NCBI RefSeq assembly: GCF_016802725.1
Contig: NC_052669.1
Location: 1,636,501 to 1,700,500 of the forward strand
DNA length: 64,000 nucleotides
Reading direction: 5' to 3'
DNA from: Solenopsis invicta
Lineage: Eukaryota; Arthropoda; Insecta; Hymenoptera; Formicidae
Shown here piece after piece: positions 11,430 through 22,678 of the stretch (positions are counted from its first letter, which is position 1; each line of letters starts with the position of its first letter). The notes beneath the pieces are model-generated. The model made no database searches. It saw only the letters and a program-made list of their open reading frames with translations, and was not told where the DNA came from. Both the position numbers and the translations under genes were made by a program.

Positions 11430-12504
11430 GAATCATGTATTATGAATAGCCCGCTTTTACGAACTCTTATGTATCGTTTACAAGAAGCCCGATGTACTAT
11501 TTCATTGTGAATTTTTTTACGAAATCACTGTGAATGTAAACGACGCACCGCAAATTGTTTATCTATGTCCAGCTGTCTAAACATCTGAATGGAAATACCA
11601 ATGCATCGGCAATAGCAGAACAATATAATTCCCTTTAGTGTTTTTTTAAAAAATCCGTTACACACACATGGCAGATGCTAGAAATGCTGTTGATGTTGGT
11701 TAGCCACATGAAGTTGCATGTGATGTAGCCAATGTCACATCGACAAACATTAGCGTATATGTCTGCATCTCGCTTAAGGATCATGTGTGCACTTTAGTTT
11801 GCACTTAGATGTGGAAACTTAACACAGACAAACTAATGGAAATATCTGCGTGTAAACGTTATGTACTGTAATACACTGATAGAAAAATACACTGATTGCA
11901 ATTACTACAATTCACAGTCATCTTTGATGCCAATTATAATTATATAATTATAATTATTTCAACTAATAGATATTAATATGCGTATTATTACTAGAGGAAA
12001 GACGGATGTTATGAGATACGTATAGGATGGTGAGATATCAAGATACATTATATTAGATCTTGTATAATTTGCGAATTGAATTCTAACAGCAACCATTAAA
12101 ATTATTTTGTTACAGTCAATTTAAATATTGTAGGATGGTTACTGATCATTAGTATTCAGTGAGTTTTTATGAAAACTGAACTTTACTTTTGCAGCTAGCA
12201 GCGATTCTTACAGGTGTATACTCTCTGTATAATTTTGAAAAAATTGTTAGACATTAATTTTTTAATTTTAGTTTAGTATGAAGACCTTGAATATGACTTT
12301 CTAATAATGCAATTGAATTTAATGTGTGAAATAATATGTGTACGAATTCGACAAATAATGAATTTATTTTGTTAAGTTTTCTAAGAAGGAATAGTTCAGT
12401 TTTTATAAAGGAATAGTTGATTGCAAATTTGTCAAGAGAGCCTACTATTAAAGCTTTATCCGGCGATGATACGGTACCAATCGCGGCATAGATCGAACGT
12501 TGCG

Positions 12505-12544
<40 letters not shown>
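12505..12544. repeat. (GA)n microsatellite
   Basis: About 20 GA units with one AA interruption near the start. Confidence 0.95.
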
Positions 12545-12547
<3 letters not shown>

Positions 12548-13089
12548 ATTTTCACTTGTGAAATTAAATGCCTCACTCTGATGTGAAATTGAATACTCTT
12601 GTTTCGACATCCGTTGTCACATGGACACGGTCTAATTCGATAAATTTTACAAAACAAGGCCCGTCACGTGTTACTTTCGCGATGGAGTACTCAAATCCAG
12701 GTCTCGGTCGCATTAATGCTGAAAGATAGCTGTGCGAAATTACGGATTTAATTTATGTCACGCGAAAAATCGCGAGGAACGCGCGTTATAGCGTGACAAA
12801 CGGGGATTTCCTCTATCGGAAAGAGGCGACGTGAAAGGTGCGACGAGGATCATGCGAGTTAGATTCACGGGGGGAATTAATTGGACCGGACGCAGAAAAT
12901 GCAATTCACGACGCTATCGCAGTAGGAAGCGTGTGCAGTACCGTTTATAGCGCGGTGCATTGCGTGTTGCGACACCTTGATTGCCGCGATAAAGCGGACA
13001 GGAACCATAAAGCGTAACATAGAGATTGACTTATTATTTTATCACCGCGACGATAAATCCGCGATGCAATGAAGAAAGTTAATTCTCGA

Positions 13090-13250
13090 TTAGGCGAGAG
13101 CTGCTGAATGCGTGTCGATCACCTAAAATCGCATACCTCGTATCAATATTTTATATTTAATATAAACAATATTCAGTGACACAAATATGATAGCAAATTC
13201 GGTTGGACGGACTAGTGTACATTGGCGTACATTAAAACTACAGTACACAA
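13090..13250 (+). repeat. Dispersed repeat R, copy 2
   Basis: GAGAGCTGCTGAATGCGTGT, then ATCACCTAAAATCGCATACCTC and ATCAATATTTTATATTTAATA, match copy 3 at 24718 (GAGAGCTGATGGATACGTAT...). This copy best preserves the CpG-containing core. The DNA just upstream (12660-13080) is a CpG-rich block with no recognisable gene. Confidence 0.6.
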
Positions 13251-13450
13251 ATCGACAGAAAGATATGCATGTAATATAAATATATAAATTATTAAAGATT
13301 AAATTATAAAATCTTTAATAAATATTTTATTATACTGTTTAATAAAATCGGTACATAGAAAGAATAACTGTACTACAGCGTTTAAAAAATTTAGCTGGAT
13401 ACAAATTAAAAAATAATTTTATGTTAAGCCGTCAAAATAATTTTGAGACG

Positions 13451-13570
13451 CCCAAGCATGATAATGATGCTGTAATTTTGACATTTTAGCAACCAAGTTA
13501 AATATCCAATATAATTTTTTTAAATGGTTTAACACAATTATTTTCAGATCTGTATTTCAGCAAAATTGGT
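13451..13570 (+). repeat. Dispersed repeat S, copy 1
   Basis: Matches 43675-43793: both contain GACATT, TAGCAACCA or TAGGAACCA, TTCAATATAA-like and the well-kept end TTTTCAGATCTGTATTTCAG followed by CAAAATTG. No coding potential. The sharp loss of similarity just after the core suggests an element end, but no target duplication is visible. Confidence 0.65.
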
Positions 13571-16500
13571 CTTTTCGTGTATTAAACATTTTGTGTATTA
13601 AATATCTAATGTAATAATGTAATAATTAAATATGATAAATGTAATATAATGTGTAATTTTTATATTTATATTATATTATTTAATTTGAGAAGAAAATATA
13701 ATGAAATATAACTTAAGTGATACTTGTTGGACAACTCTCTCTTATGTGTTACAGATTAATAAGAAAATAATTAAATCAATATAATAAATGTCAATATAAT
13801 ATAAAACGCGTAAAAATGGCAAAAGTAAAAGAATGAATGTCTATTCGTTGTGTTCCAAATAATGAGTTTAATTATTGTAAATGCGTTCTTTTCGTTTTTT
13901 CCATTTTCCAGGTGAATAACTCAAACTGTAATGTATTCAATCAAATTAATTAATTTAAGTACAAATAACAATACATGAGTTCGTTAGAGAGACGCGCGAT
14001 TTATTAGATTAATAAAATTTGCCCGACGCATACGGACGATTTTGTAAAATTGCATTCCGCCAAAGCGCAATATTTGCAGCGCTGTATTGTCGCGAATAAA
14101 GTTTCGACGGTGAATTTAGCGACTCGGCGACCGCGCGATTCGTGTCGTGCGGAACACCGCCGCAATCGCGAAACATGAGTCCGGCAGTTAGTCACTGTTA
14201 GCGGTTAACAATCGGATCGTGAAGTTCCCACGATACTGCGGCGTGTCACGGCAGGGCGAGACGCAAAGCCATCGCGGATTAACCATTCGTGCGCGGCGGT
14301 GTCGAATAAAATTTCTTCACGCTCGCTGCATGCCGCGCTCGTTTGTCGAGTCGGCGCGAACGTGTGGATCGACGATGCTGCGGTTTTAGACTTTACGAGT
14401 GCTTCTTCTAGCCGAACTGTCTCATAAAATATATAAATTTTTTCATTAGATGATACGATGTATAATATATATACATTATATAACTATACAGTGATGATTA
14501 TGTAAATAAAATCATTTTACATATAAAAATTGATGCGTTTACATTAGTTTTATTCTATTTTTTACATTTTTTTTATTTTAATGTAAGTTGCAATAAAATA
14601 AAAATTTTGAAATAAATAATATGATAAAATAAATTTTATAAAAATTAAAACATTAGTATTTTCATTAATGATTGCTGTTTTCCTTTCCCAGTGGCTTTAT
14701 TTTTATGACTACTACTGTATATATATAATTTTTATCAAGAACATGTATGTATTGGAAATTGTACATATATATTGTACATTTATTTATTAAATAAATATAT
14801 CTGATTGTTTCGTTTATATGTGGTATAGCAAAATGCAGAATCGTGATTTTTTTCAGTCAAGAATGTACAAGAACATAACGCATATAAAAGTAGATGTTTC
14901 AGTAAAAAAAGTCGATAAACTCATATTTTCGTTACATTATTTGCTAATTAGCTAATATAATTAAATATTGAACTACTCATTAGGAAATAAAATACGATAA
15001 TTACAGTGTTAAAAAGTACATTGTGCACATTTTCCGCAGAAAATATTAAAAAATCTCACGTCAGATATTTCATTTTCAATCACTTTATTAATGCACGAAT
15101 ACATCTATTGGAATTTCACATCAATTTATCACGTAATACAATTTTTGAATCTTTTTTTCAGTGCGAAATCACATGTGAATATACGACGCAGATGCCAAGG
15201 GCATCGAGAGCATCGTATCGCACCAAACAAAATTATAAAAGTTGTCCCGTAAATCGTTGTCTCGTAATTCCATCTGACAACTTTGCTGCCGATTTTTGCA
15301 TAACGCTAATCCAATCGGATGTCCTATATTTTTTCACCGTTATTTATTTCTTTTATTAAGTATTTCTGATGGACGATGCGCATATTTTTTTATTAAATAT
15401 CTGTAACGCGAGATTTCTAGTTAAGATACTGCGAAAACAAAATATCGCCATTAGGAAAGAAAACTTTTGCTGAAACATCTAAAAATTTAGCTGTACTTAA
15501 GAAAAAATACTTAAAAAGTTATTTGTATAATTAAAATTTATTTCACTAAAAAAACATTTATTTAAATATAATTACAAAATAAAATTTCATTCTTAATAAT
15601 ATACCAATTAATAAGAAAAATGAAATACATTTCACGGAAATGTGTGCTTTGTCATCACGATCGAATTTTGTTATAGTCAATAAATATCGTCGAATACATC
15701 ACAAATAACATTTGCGTGTTAATCTTTCGACTTTGTTTCTTCAGTGTAGATACAAAATTGAAAATAATCTTGTTGAATAACTAAAATAATTACGTGAATG
15801 CTCAAGCAGGATGAAACAGAATGTCCTGTGGAATTAATTTGCCCCAATAAAATGATTTTCAGATTTATATGTATCTAAATTTTTAAACGTTATCGTAAAT
15901 AATATCGTTTTTTCGTGCAAATATCTGAAATTTATTTGAAAATAGAACGCATCGAATCCTTAGAAAGATTCGATTATCTCTTTTCCTTTTTGCTTTTCGA
16001 TCGCAAATAGTCCGAGAGTATTAACACCTCGAGAAGATCGTCGTTTTTCCTAATTCTGCCTTCCATGTCAAGGTTCTGAGATAGCGCGCTTCTTTTGTAC
16101 GGGATCCATTCCGTGTCTCGCTTAAGACCGCCACCGCAATACGGAGGTGAGAGGCAGGCGGTCACTGGAAATCGGACGGCGAAGTTCTCGCAGCGCGCGG
16201 TGTCGCGTCAAACCCCCAGGCGGATTAATTTAAGGGACAGATAAATCATGGCGCTATCTCGGTAGCTACAGCAAAAACATTTATCTTCCGGCCAACGCGG
16301 CTGGAAGCGCGAATGCTAGCGTACGCTTCACTCGGTCGCAAACCAGCCGCTACAATGACGTGAATTGCGTGCGGCTAATTCAGCGGTCTGCTCTGCAGAG
16401 TACACATTTAGAATTTAATCCTTCCGCCGGTATATGTAAATTAATATCTCACTTTTTTTAATAATAAAGAGCGCAAAAGAGAAGATTTCGTCGCTGAGAA

Positions 16501-17877
16501 TTTCACAAATCGTCCGCGAAAAACGAGTCGGGAGGATTGAGAAACACAATGTTTATCCAAGGAAAAAGAAATTCACAGTTTCCAAATGCATAGATTCGAC
16601 GTTGTTTTTAAGAATGTATCGGCCATACGGCCTTGTATTACGTATAAAATATATAAAATTTAGAAATGTGATAATGTTAATAACTTCAGATTGCTATCAT
16701 TATTTCGTTATTAATATTTTCACCAGTTAAAAATAAAGAAAAAAAGTTTTTAGCTGCAAAAAAAATACTTTGTACACAAAAGACACCTTCGCATCCCAGA
16801 GTGATTTCCGACGGATCCTGGAATCAAGGATATGTACGAATCGAGGCCAGCACTAAAATAGTCCCTTAGATGCCATTCTTTACACAGGGGATAGAAACCG
16901 TTATTTATTCATATAATCATGTGTAATATTTCAAAGAAAAGAGATACGGGTCTAAAAGTTACGGTTAAACGATCGTTTATCAAGTTTGATTGCGCCGAAA
17001 TAGGTTAAGATAAATCTATTTACGTTTTAAGCAATGTGTGTATTTATATTTTCAACAGGCGAGCTGAACGACTTAACGCGATTAATATCATAAATAATAC
17101 TGAATAAAGTAGACGCAAATAAATCGGACAAACCGCAGAAAACGTCACTCTCGACCTTTCGATCCTTAACACTTCAGTGTCGCTTCTGGACACTGGCACT
17201 GCACTTGGTTCTCTCCTCGCAAGAACCCGATGATTCTATCGTTTAAAATAGTCGCCGGCTAGGATGACCGGAAATAAATGCGAGGAGCGCAAGAAGAAAC
17301 ACTTTACGCGACTGCCGCCGCCCGCTGGTCGCGGAAAAGCTGCGACCATTAGGGGATTAACGACGATAAAGTGACGTAATAAGGAGAGACGGGGTATCGT
17401 TTCAACGGGACAATGTGCAATCCTCCCGGGATCGTAATGAATTACGGTCCGTTTTAAAGAGCCTTTTATTGTCGGCGCTCCGCGCGACGAGCGGTATATT
17501 AAATTTATCAGAATCCTCGGCAACGCGAACTATCAGCGGAAACACCCTTGGCTTACACACGCTCCGCGGGTTATGTGCACGCGCCGAAAAAAGTCCCGGC
17601 GTTCCATCATCTCTTTATCTCTTCGCGAGACGTTGTCGTTAAAATTTTCCCCTCTGGACAACATGTTTGGTAAGTTACAGGAATAAAAACCTCCTCGGTA
17701 CACATTTCCGTTCCAGTACTACATTTCATGGGATTGTATTCTTGAGATTTTTCTTTAGATGCCCTCTTACTTTATGTCTAGAACATTAATTTGTTTAACT
17801 CGTTAAACCGATGTCAATTTCGGAAGAATAATTGTAATTACTGTGTTGTAATTACGGAATTTTACTAAATATCTATT
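13571..17877. other. Alternating AT-rich and CpG-dense non-coding DNA
   Basis: AT-rich sequence interrupted by CpG-dense blocks at about 13980-14390, 16080-16420 and 17160-17660. Open frames up to 117 codons exist (15006-15359, plus) but are not recognisable. A possible short first exon near 17663 is listed separately. No RNA gene seen. Confidence 0.5.
17400..17669 (+). other. Possible 5' exon: ATG then a strong splice donor
   Basis: At 17663 an ATG stands in a good insect start context (GACAACATG) and, after TTTG, is followed at 17670 by GTAAGT, a consensus splice donor. This would give a first exon with seven coding bases (Met-Phe, then a phase-1 junction) behind a CpG-rich leader. Against it: no downstream exon was found, an unrelated 75-codon frame covers 17415-17642, and both motifs are short. 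Treat as a candidate only. Confidence 0.15.
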
Positions 17878-18807
17878 GGGGAGACTGAAGCTAGTTGACT
17901 ATAGAGGTAAGCTGACTAATTGGATCTATATTCAAAACAAAACATTGGAGATAGCTATAACCGTGTTTGTACATGCAGTAAACATTGCTGTTCAGTGGCC
18001 ACAGTATTTCGATACAGTTGCATACTGTTCAAGAACTACAAAGTGTTATCGAAAAATTATGTAATCAAATAAATATTGTTGTCTTATTTTTTTCTATATT
18101 TTTTACTCTCATTCTTTTATTAAATTATTACGCAGTTGTTTGAGCATTTCATGCTTATTTAGATATTCGCTGTGCGTTTATTTGGCGCAAGACTCGACCG
18201 TGCCTCTTGTTAATAAATATAGATTTTGCTTAATATATTCTCGCAAATTGTTTTAATTTATCTGTCTTATTATTTGCACGTCTCAAATTTTTTTTTTTAA
18301 TGGAGGCATGTAAGTCAATTTTATTCTGATGTAACAAATACACGTGCTAAATACTCGTGCAGATAGTGGTAAATTTTATAATATTTTTTCTTTTCCAGAT
18401 ACCCACATTTAACTTATAAGTAACTTTATTGAAAAGTAACTATAAAACTAAGCAAACTTTTAAAATTTTATGTTATAATTAAGAATTAATTAAATATAAG
18501 TGATTGAGTTTTATTCCAATTTTCAATAAACAATGAAATAAATAAAAATATATTTAAATATATTAATATCTTATATTAATATATGTATAAGAAATAATAT
18601 GTATTACTTCTTATCTCGATCCTATTTGACATAAGAAATGTATTAAAAAATACGTTAGTTTCTTATTAGTGTTCACTTATTATAAAAATAGTATTAGGTA
18701 ATCCAATGTATTCAGTAACTGATATAGAATTTGCTTTTTCGATAAATCTCTCTGTTTTGTCTATAACGATTTAAAACTGAAAAGTTGATCAACTAGCCCC
18801 AGTTTTT
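17878..18807 (-). mobile_element. TIR element family XY, minus-oriented copy
   Basis: The left end GGGGAGACTGAAGCTAGTTG pairs with the reverse complement of the right end, ACTGGGGCTAGTTGATCAAC. Read on the minus strand, the right end continues in clear homology with the element at 34765: CAACTTTTCA, GAGATTTATCGAAAA, AGCAAATTCTA and so on, over at least 130 bases. The other end also matches (TCAGCTTACCTCTATAG against TCAACTTATCCCTATTA). About 930 bp, AT-rich, with a 62-codon frame near its left end that has no known relative. The exact right boundary is blurred by decay of the terminal bases. Confidence 0.65.
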
Positions 18808-20062
18808 ATTATAAGACGTATCAAATTCCTATCATAAATCGAGCGATGCAGAACATTTTTTAGTTATTTTGGAAAAGAAAAAAAATGCGGATAAATTATT
18901 CTTCACATTATTGTATCATGCTGCACTATCAAAACGTCTCGAACAAAAGTGGACTAAAATTTATTTTTACGTGATAATAAATGATTTCTTACTTTTTGAT
19001 TTTCATTTTGGATCATGCAAGTTATCATAGCTGCTATGAATCGAAATATTATCTTTTCTACAGTATAATATCACATAAAATCTTCTTTTAAACGTTATTT
19101 CAAGATTTCTCGACAGTCGGTTCCGTATGTCTTGTCTGTCTAGTTCCCCCGAGCTTGAAATAAATAGATTTTTGTGCATCTCTTTACAATAAATTTATCA
19201 ACTTTTATCATTTATTAAAAGAAAAGAGAGAAAGCCCAATATTTAAATTAGCAGAAAATATTAAGGAATTAAGAAATCAAGGATTAAAACGTCGAGAATA
19301 AAATATTTAAGCTGCCGACGAAGTAACGTGTCCGTAATAAAAACTCAAATAATATTTTGACTCCAGCAGTTTCTGTATCTTTAATGTGCGATTTTCAGAA
19401 TTTCAGTAGTCACTATGTAGACGACGACGCACATAATGTTCACGAACTTATGCGCATCCCAATATCTTCTCGCGATATGCTCATGCGGATGCACATGAAA
19501 AATGAACTGCGCACCGCTGCATACGAAACTCCATTTGGTATCCTTATCTGCCATGTATTATTAAAGGTTTTACGCAAGGACGCGAATAAATGCATGAACA
19601 CCTTATGTAAACCGAGAAACATTCTCAGGCCTCGATTGCGCAAATTCTGTTTCTCGTAGAAGAATTCGAAGCCAGGGGAGTAAAGTCGCGCGACGGTTGA
19701 AAACGTCTTCGAATGTCTATAGTCTGGCGTGTTTATCGTTACCGATACGGCGTGCAGAGCACCAAATCCTCTAGTTTTCTCGCGCACAATTTTGTATGCA
19801 CATGAGAGAACTCGACGTTATTTTCCTATCAGTATCAATGCAAATTTGCCATTATAAAACCTTTTCGTGTAAATATCTCGAGAAGCAGCAGGTCGTTTTT
19901 GTTATTCCATGTTTTGTTTTCTGTTAGCTACTAAGCTATTTTCGGAGTCTTTAATATTGGTCTTTTTACGATTTTAATTGTGTTATATACTTCATACATA
20001 CAACATAACATAACATTTGGTAGCTATTTCAAAACTCTTTCTTTTAGTATCATTTTTTTTTG
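18808..20062. other. Non-coding AT-rich DNA
   Basis: Nothing supportable. Overlapping 100- and 115-codon frames on opposite strands (19357-19787) share the same G+C-richer stretch and are not recognisable. Confidence 0.5.
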
Positions 20063-20605
20063 TCCTGCGCAGGATATTTGGAAAACCTTAAAATATAATT
20101 TAAAAAATTGATTTACGACTCACCGACCCGATGCGCAACGAGCGGAGTAATCAGCCACGGTGATTACTGTAACACACAAACATAAGATTTAAAAATTAAA
20201 ATTGCGCTCAAAATAATTAATATTTTAAAAGTTAATTCTTATACACTCAAAGAAAGATTTCTTTGAGTTAAAAAATATTTGTTTAACTTAAAGAAATTTG
20301 TGCAATGCTATACAGTTAAAAAATTTTTTTTACTTGAAGAATTTTTTTTTTTTTAAGGCTAATAACGTTATCTTTTAAAATCAAATAAATTTCTATTCTT
20401 CGCAATCTTCTATTTTTATTTGAACTTAAAAAAACTATGTTAAAGAAATAATTTTATCAATTTACATAACTTTTCTTTGGGTATAAAATTTCATATAAAT
20501 TCTTTTTTTTTTATATAAGTAGCCTTTTTTTAAATTTATTGCGATAAGATCAAATAAAAAAGAGAAAGATTATTAAATCTATATAAATAAAAAATTTACT
20601 CCAAG
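20063..20605 (+). mobile_element. Repeat E, copy A
   Basis: Starts with the palindrome TCCTGCGCAGGA and shares with copy B the sequence ACTCACCGACC(C)GATGCG, AACGAGCG, CTGTAACACACAAACATAAG and, at the end, AGAAAGATTATTAAAT plus TATATAAATAA. Similarity stops at TTTACTCCAAG. A small MITE is nested inside at the equivalent place in both copies, so the two arose by duplication or transposition after that insertion. A start of TC and a palindrome near the end are vaguely Helitron-like, but no CTRR end was found, so the class stays open. Confidence 0.65.
20244..20481. mobile_element. Small MITE nested in repeat E (copy A)
   Basis: Ends CACTCAAAGAAAG and, reverse complemented, CCCAAAGAAAAG, each bordered by TA (20242-20243 and 20482-20483). 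About 238 bp and AT-rich, non-coding. Similar ends and sizes recur at 22067-22494, 50884-51104 and perhaps 43276-43493. TA borders fit a Tc1/mariner-mobilised MITE; superfamily is inference. Confidence 0.5.
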
Positions 20606-21459
20606 GTTGCTCCGCTGAGGCCCGATGCCTCTCCCAGGCCTCCTCCTCCTCTCAGTCCTCCAGGTAGTTAAGCCTCTTCCTTTCGTTGCACACGCGAAAC
20701 ACTCGCGAATAATATAGTAAATTTGCGCGCGTGGACTAATTATTTATAAAGCTTTCGCGCGATATTGCGGCACTTCCGGTTAATAAAACCCATGATATGA
20801 GTTCCCATTCAGAGGGATTCCCGTGAATTCAGCACCCCGAGTCGACGAGTAGAACGCACGCGTACCCGCCCCCGAACAAGGGTAAGTCCCACGCGGAAGA
20901 AGACGAAATCAATGGCATTGAATCCGAAGCCTCTTGTCTCACAAAAATCACGTCTAAAATTGACTCGTTCATACGCCCAGCCAACGGATCATCTTAATCA
21001 GTCCCACTGGATCTTATATCCAAGCGGCGTCGATAAGACACTCCGGCAGGACGAGAGAAGAAGGTACTCATTACCGACGTCTAGCATTTTAGACGAATCA
21101 GGAAATGAGAGCCAGCCTCTCGTCACAAGCTTAACCTACAAGGCCAAGTTCTGACCAAGTCAGAGTAAACGTCATTCACCTAGCTCGAACCCCAGATCCA
21201 AAGAATCCAAAAAAGGTATCAAGGATCTAAGAAAGCCTTAGGATGGTGGACGAAAGCAAGAGAAACGTGCGAATCCAAGGCAACCGATCCGAACTCTAAC
21301 CGCTTAGGACCGAACCGATCGCCGGAGAAAGAGCGTGTAAACTCACACAACCAGACAGCCGCGCAACATGCACACGAACATGTCGTACATACGGCCCGGC
21401 ATTACCTCGTGCACGGGCACTCGGCATGGAACGTCGCGGTGCGGCGCGCACGCCCACCA
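20606..21459. other. G+C-rich block between the two E repeats
   Basis: About 850 bases of CpG-dense DNA sharply different from the AT-rich repeats either side. A consensus splice donor (AAGG then GTAAGT) lies at 20882. An 80-codon plus-strand frame (20912-21154) and a 165-codon frame that starts at 21368 are present; neither resembles a known family, and the second runs through the tRNA-like segment. It could be an untranslated exon, the inside of a larger composite element or unrelated DNA. Confidence 0.45.
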
Positions 21460-21558
21460 TGCGCAACGCCCCAGTGAGGATATTCACTGCCAAGCAGCGG
21501 GGGTGCGATTTCCGGCCCTCGAATTAGGATTCTATCGAATGGGAGTTATGAAAAGTTC
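21460..21558 (+). repeat. tRNA-Gly-like segment P, copy 1 (possible SINE)
   Basis: From 21490, CCAAGCAGCGG followed by GGGTGCGATTTCCGGCC resembles the 3' half of a eukaryotic tRNA-Gly(TCC): anticodon CC, AAGCAG of the anticodon arm, and a T arm close to GGGTTCGATTCCCGGCC. Upstream, AGTGAGGATATTCACTGCC loosely fits a D arm and 5' anticodon arm with bases missing in the loop. The acceptor ends do not pair and no CCA is encoded, so this is not a working tRNA gene. About 35 further bases (AATTAGGATTCTATCGAA to GTTATGAAAAGT) are shared with copy 2, as expected for a SINE body. The tRNA comparison is from memory. Confidence 0.45.
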
Positions 21559-21865
21559 ATTAGTCCAATACTTAAACGGCACTCCCGGAAAAAAAACGCG
21601 CGACGCGACGAACCGGCTGCGGTTCGTTTATTTTATTATAAGTCGGCGACGATGGATGATGTTCTCTTCTCGTCGCTTTCCACCTCGAAGAATATCTGTA
21701 ACATACGATATCCATCGATTGGTATGGATATGTTATACATACATTCAGTACATGTTACAAATATTACTCACCCAAAGTTGTTTTCTAGACTTCCTTTTCT
21801 TCCTCAGATTGACTCACTCACTCGCGAAAATACGGATACAATCGCGCGATAATATAATACTTTGA
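21559..21865. other. Spacer between segment P copy 1 and repeat E copy B
   Basis: About 300 bases, CpG-rich up to 21700 and AT-rich after. The tail of the 165-codon frame lies here. Nothing recognised. Confidence 0.4.
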
Positions 21866-22610
21866 TCCTGCGCAGGACATTTGAAAAGCATGCAAATATA
21901 ATGAAAAAAAATTATTACTGACTCACCGACCGATGCGTAACGAGCGAAGTACTTACAAGCGGTTACTCAGCCACAAAGCTACGATGATACTGTAACACAC
22001 AAACATAAGATTCAAAAATTAAAACTGTATTCAAAATAATCGGCATTGCAAAAATTACTTTTTATATACTTAGAGAAAGATTTCTTTAAATCAAAAAATA
22101 TTTGTTTGACTCAAAAAAATTTGTACATTGTTATACTGTTAAAAAAATTTCTTTAATTTGCAGAAATTTTATGATGGTTCCTTTTATTAGAATTAAAGAA
22201 ATGTTTTGTCGTGCAACGCAAACCTTTTTTATAATAAAAGAAATATATTTTTAAAATCAGAATAATTAAATTGTGTCTTACATTTCTGCCAATACTTTCT
22301 TTGAATTAAATAATTATTTATTAAAATTAAACCAATCATTTAAACAAATAATTTGTTTACTTTAAGAATGATTGATAAGATCATTTCTTGAAATCAAATA
22401 AATTTTTATTTTCCTCAAAGATATTTTTATTTCAATTTAACAAAATCAACGAAAACAATTTCATCAATTTAAATATAATTTTTGTCTAGATGTGTATAAC
22501 ATTTTATACTATAAATTTTCTTTAAGTAACTTTTTTTATTTTATTGCGGTAAGATCGAATAAAAGAGAGAAAGATTATTAAATTTATATAAATAAGAAAT
22601 TATATTTATC
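21866..22610 (+). mobile_element. Repeat E, copy B
   Basis: Starts TCCTGCGCAGGA like copy A and ends AAATTTATATAAATAA...TTTATC immediately before CCAAG of the tRNA-like segment. Longer than copy A mainly because the nested MITE is larger here. It has ACTCACCGACCGATGCGTAA, CTGTAACACACAAACATAAG and AGAAAGATTATTAAATTTAT in the same order as copy A. No coding potential. Confidence 0.65.
22067..22494. mobile_element. MITE nested in repeat E (copy B)
   Basis: Left end TATACTTAGAGAAAG aligns with the nested element of copy A; the right end TCTAGATGTGTATA is its inverted counterpart. About 190 bp more interior than in copy A, so one of the two has gained or lost sequence since duplication. Confidence 0.45.
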
Positions 22611-22678
22611 CCAAGCAGCGGGGGTGCGATTCCCGGCCCTCGAATTAGAACTCTATCGAACAGAAGTTATGAAAAGTC
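22611..22678 (+). repeat. tRNA-Gly-like 3' half P, copy 2
   Basis: CCAAGCAGCGGGGGTGCGAT followed by TCCCGGCCCTCG is the same tRNA-Gly-like 3' half as at 21490, here with the better-preserved GATTCCCGG of a T arm, and the same 35-base tail (TCTATCGAA...AGTTATGAAAAGT). Unlike copy 1 it has no 5' half: repeat E abuts it exactly at the two C of the would-be TCC anticodon. It is either a 5'-truncated SINE or a real junction within the anticodon loop. Confidence 0.5.

Larger units (their letters stand above)
10431..12504. other. Non-coding DNA with simple repeats
   Basis: No gene recognised. It contains the microsatellites listed separately, a 19-bp tandem doublet at 11392-11429, and a perfect 24-bp AT palindrome at 11932-11955 (AATTATAATTAT and its complement). 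CpG is denser at 11000-11230. Confidence 0.5.

Noticed and set aside
19414..19440. YVDD-like peptide suggesting a reverse transcriptase
   Set aside because: The flanking residues (SSHYVDDDAHN) lack the hydrophobic context of real polymerase motifs and no other RT block is near.
21368..21865. 165-codon frame as a gene
   Set aside because: It crosses the tRNA-like segment and ends at the edge of repeat E, so it is more likely chance in mixed repeat DNA.
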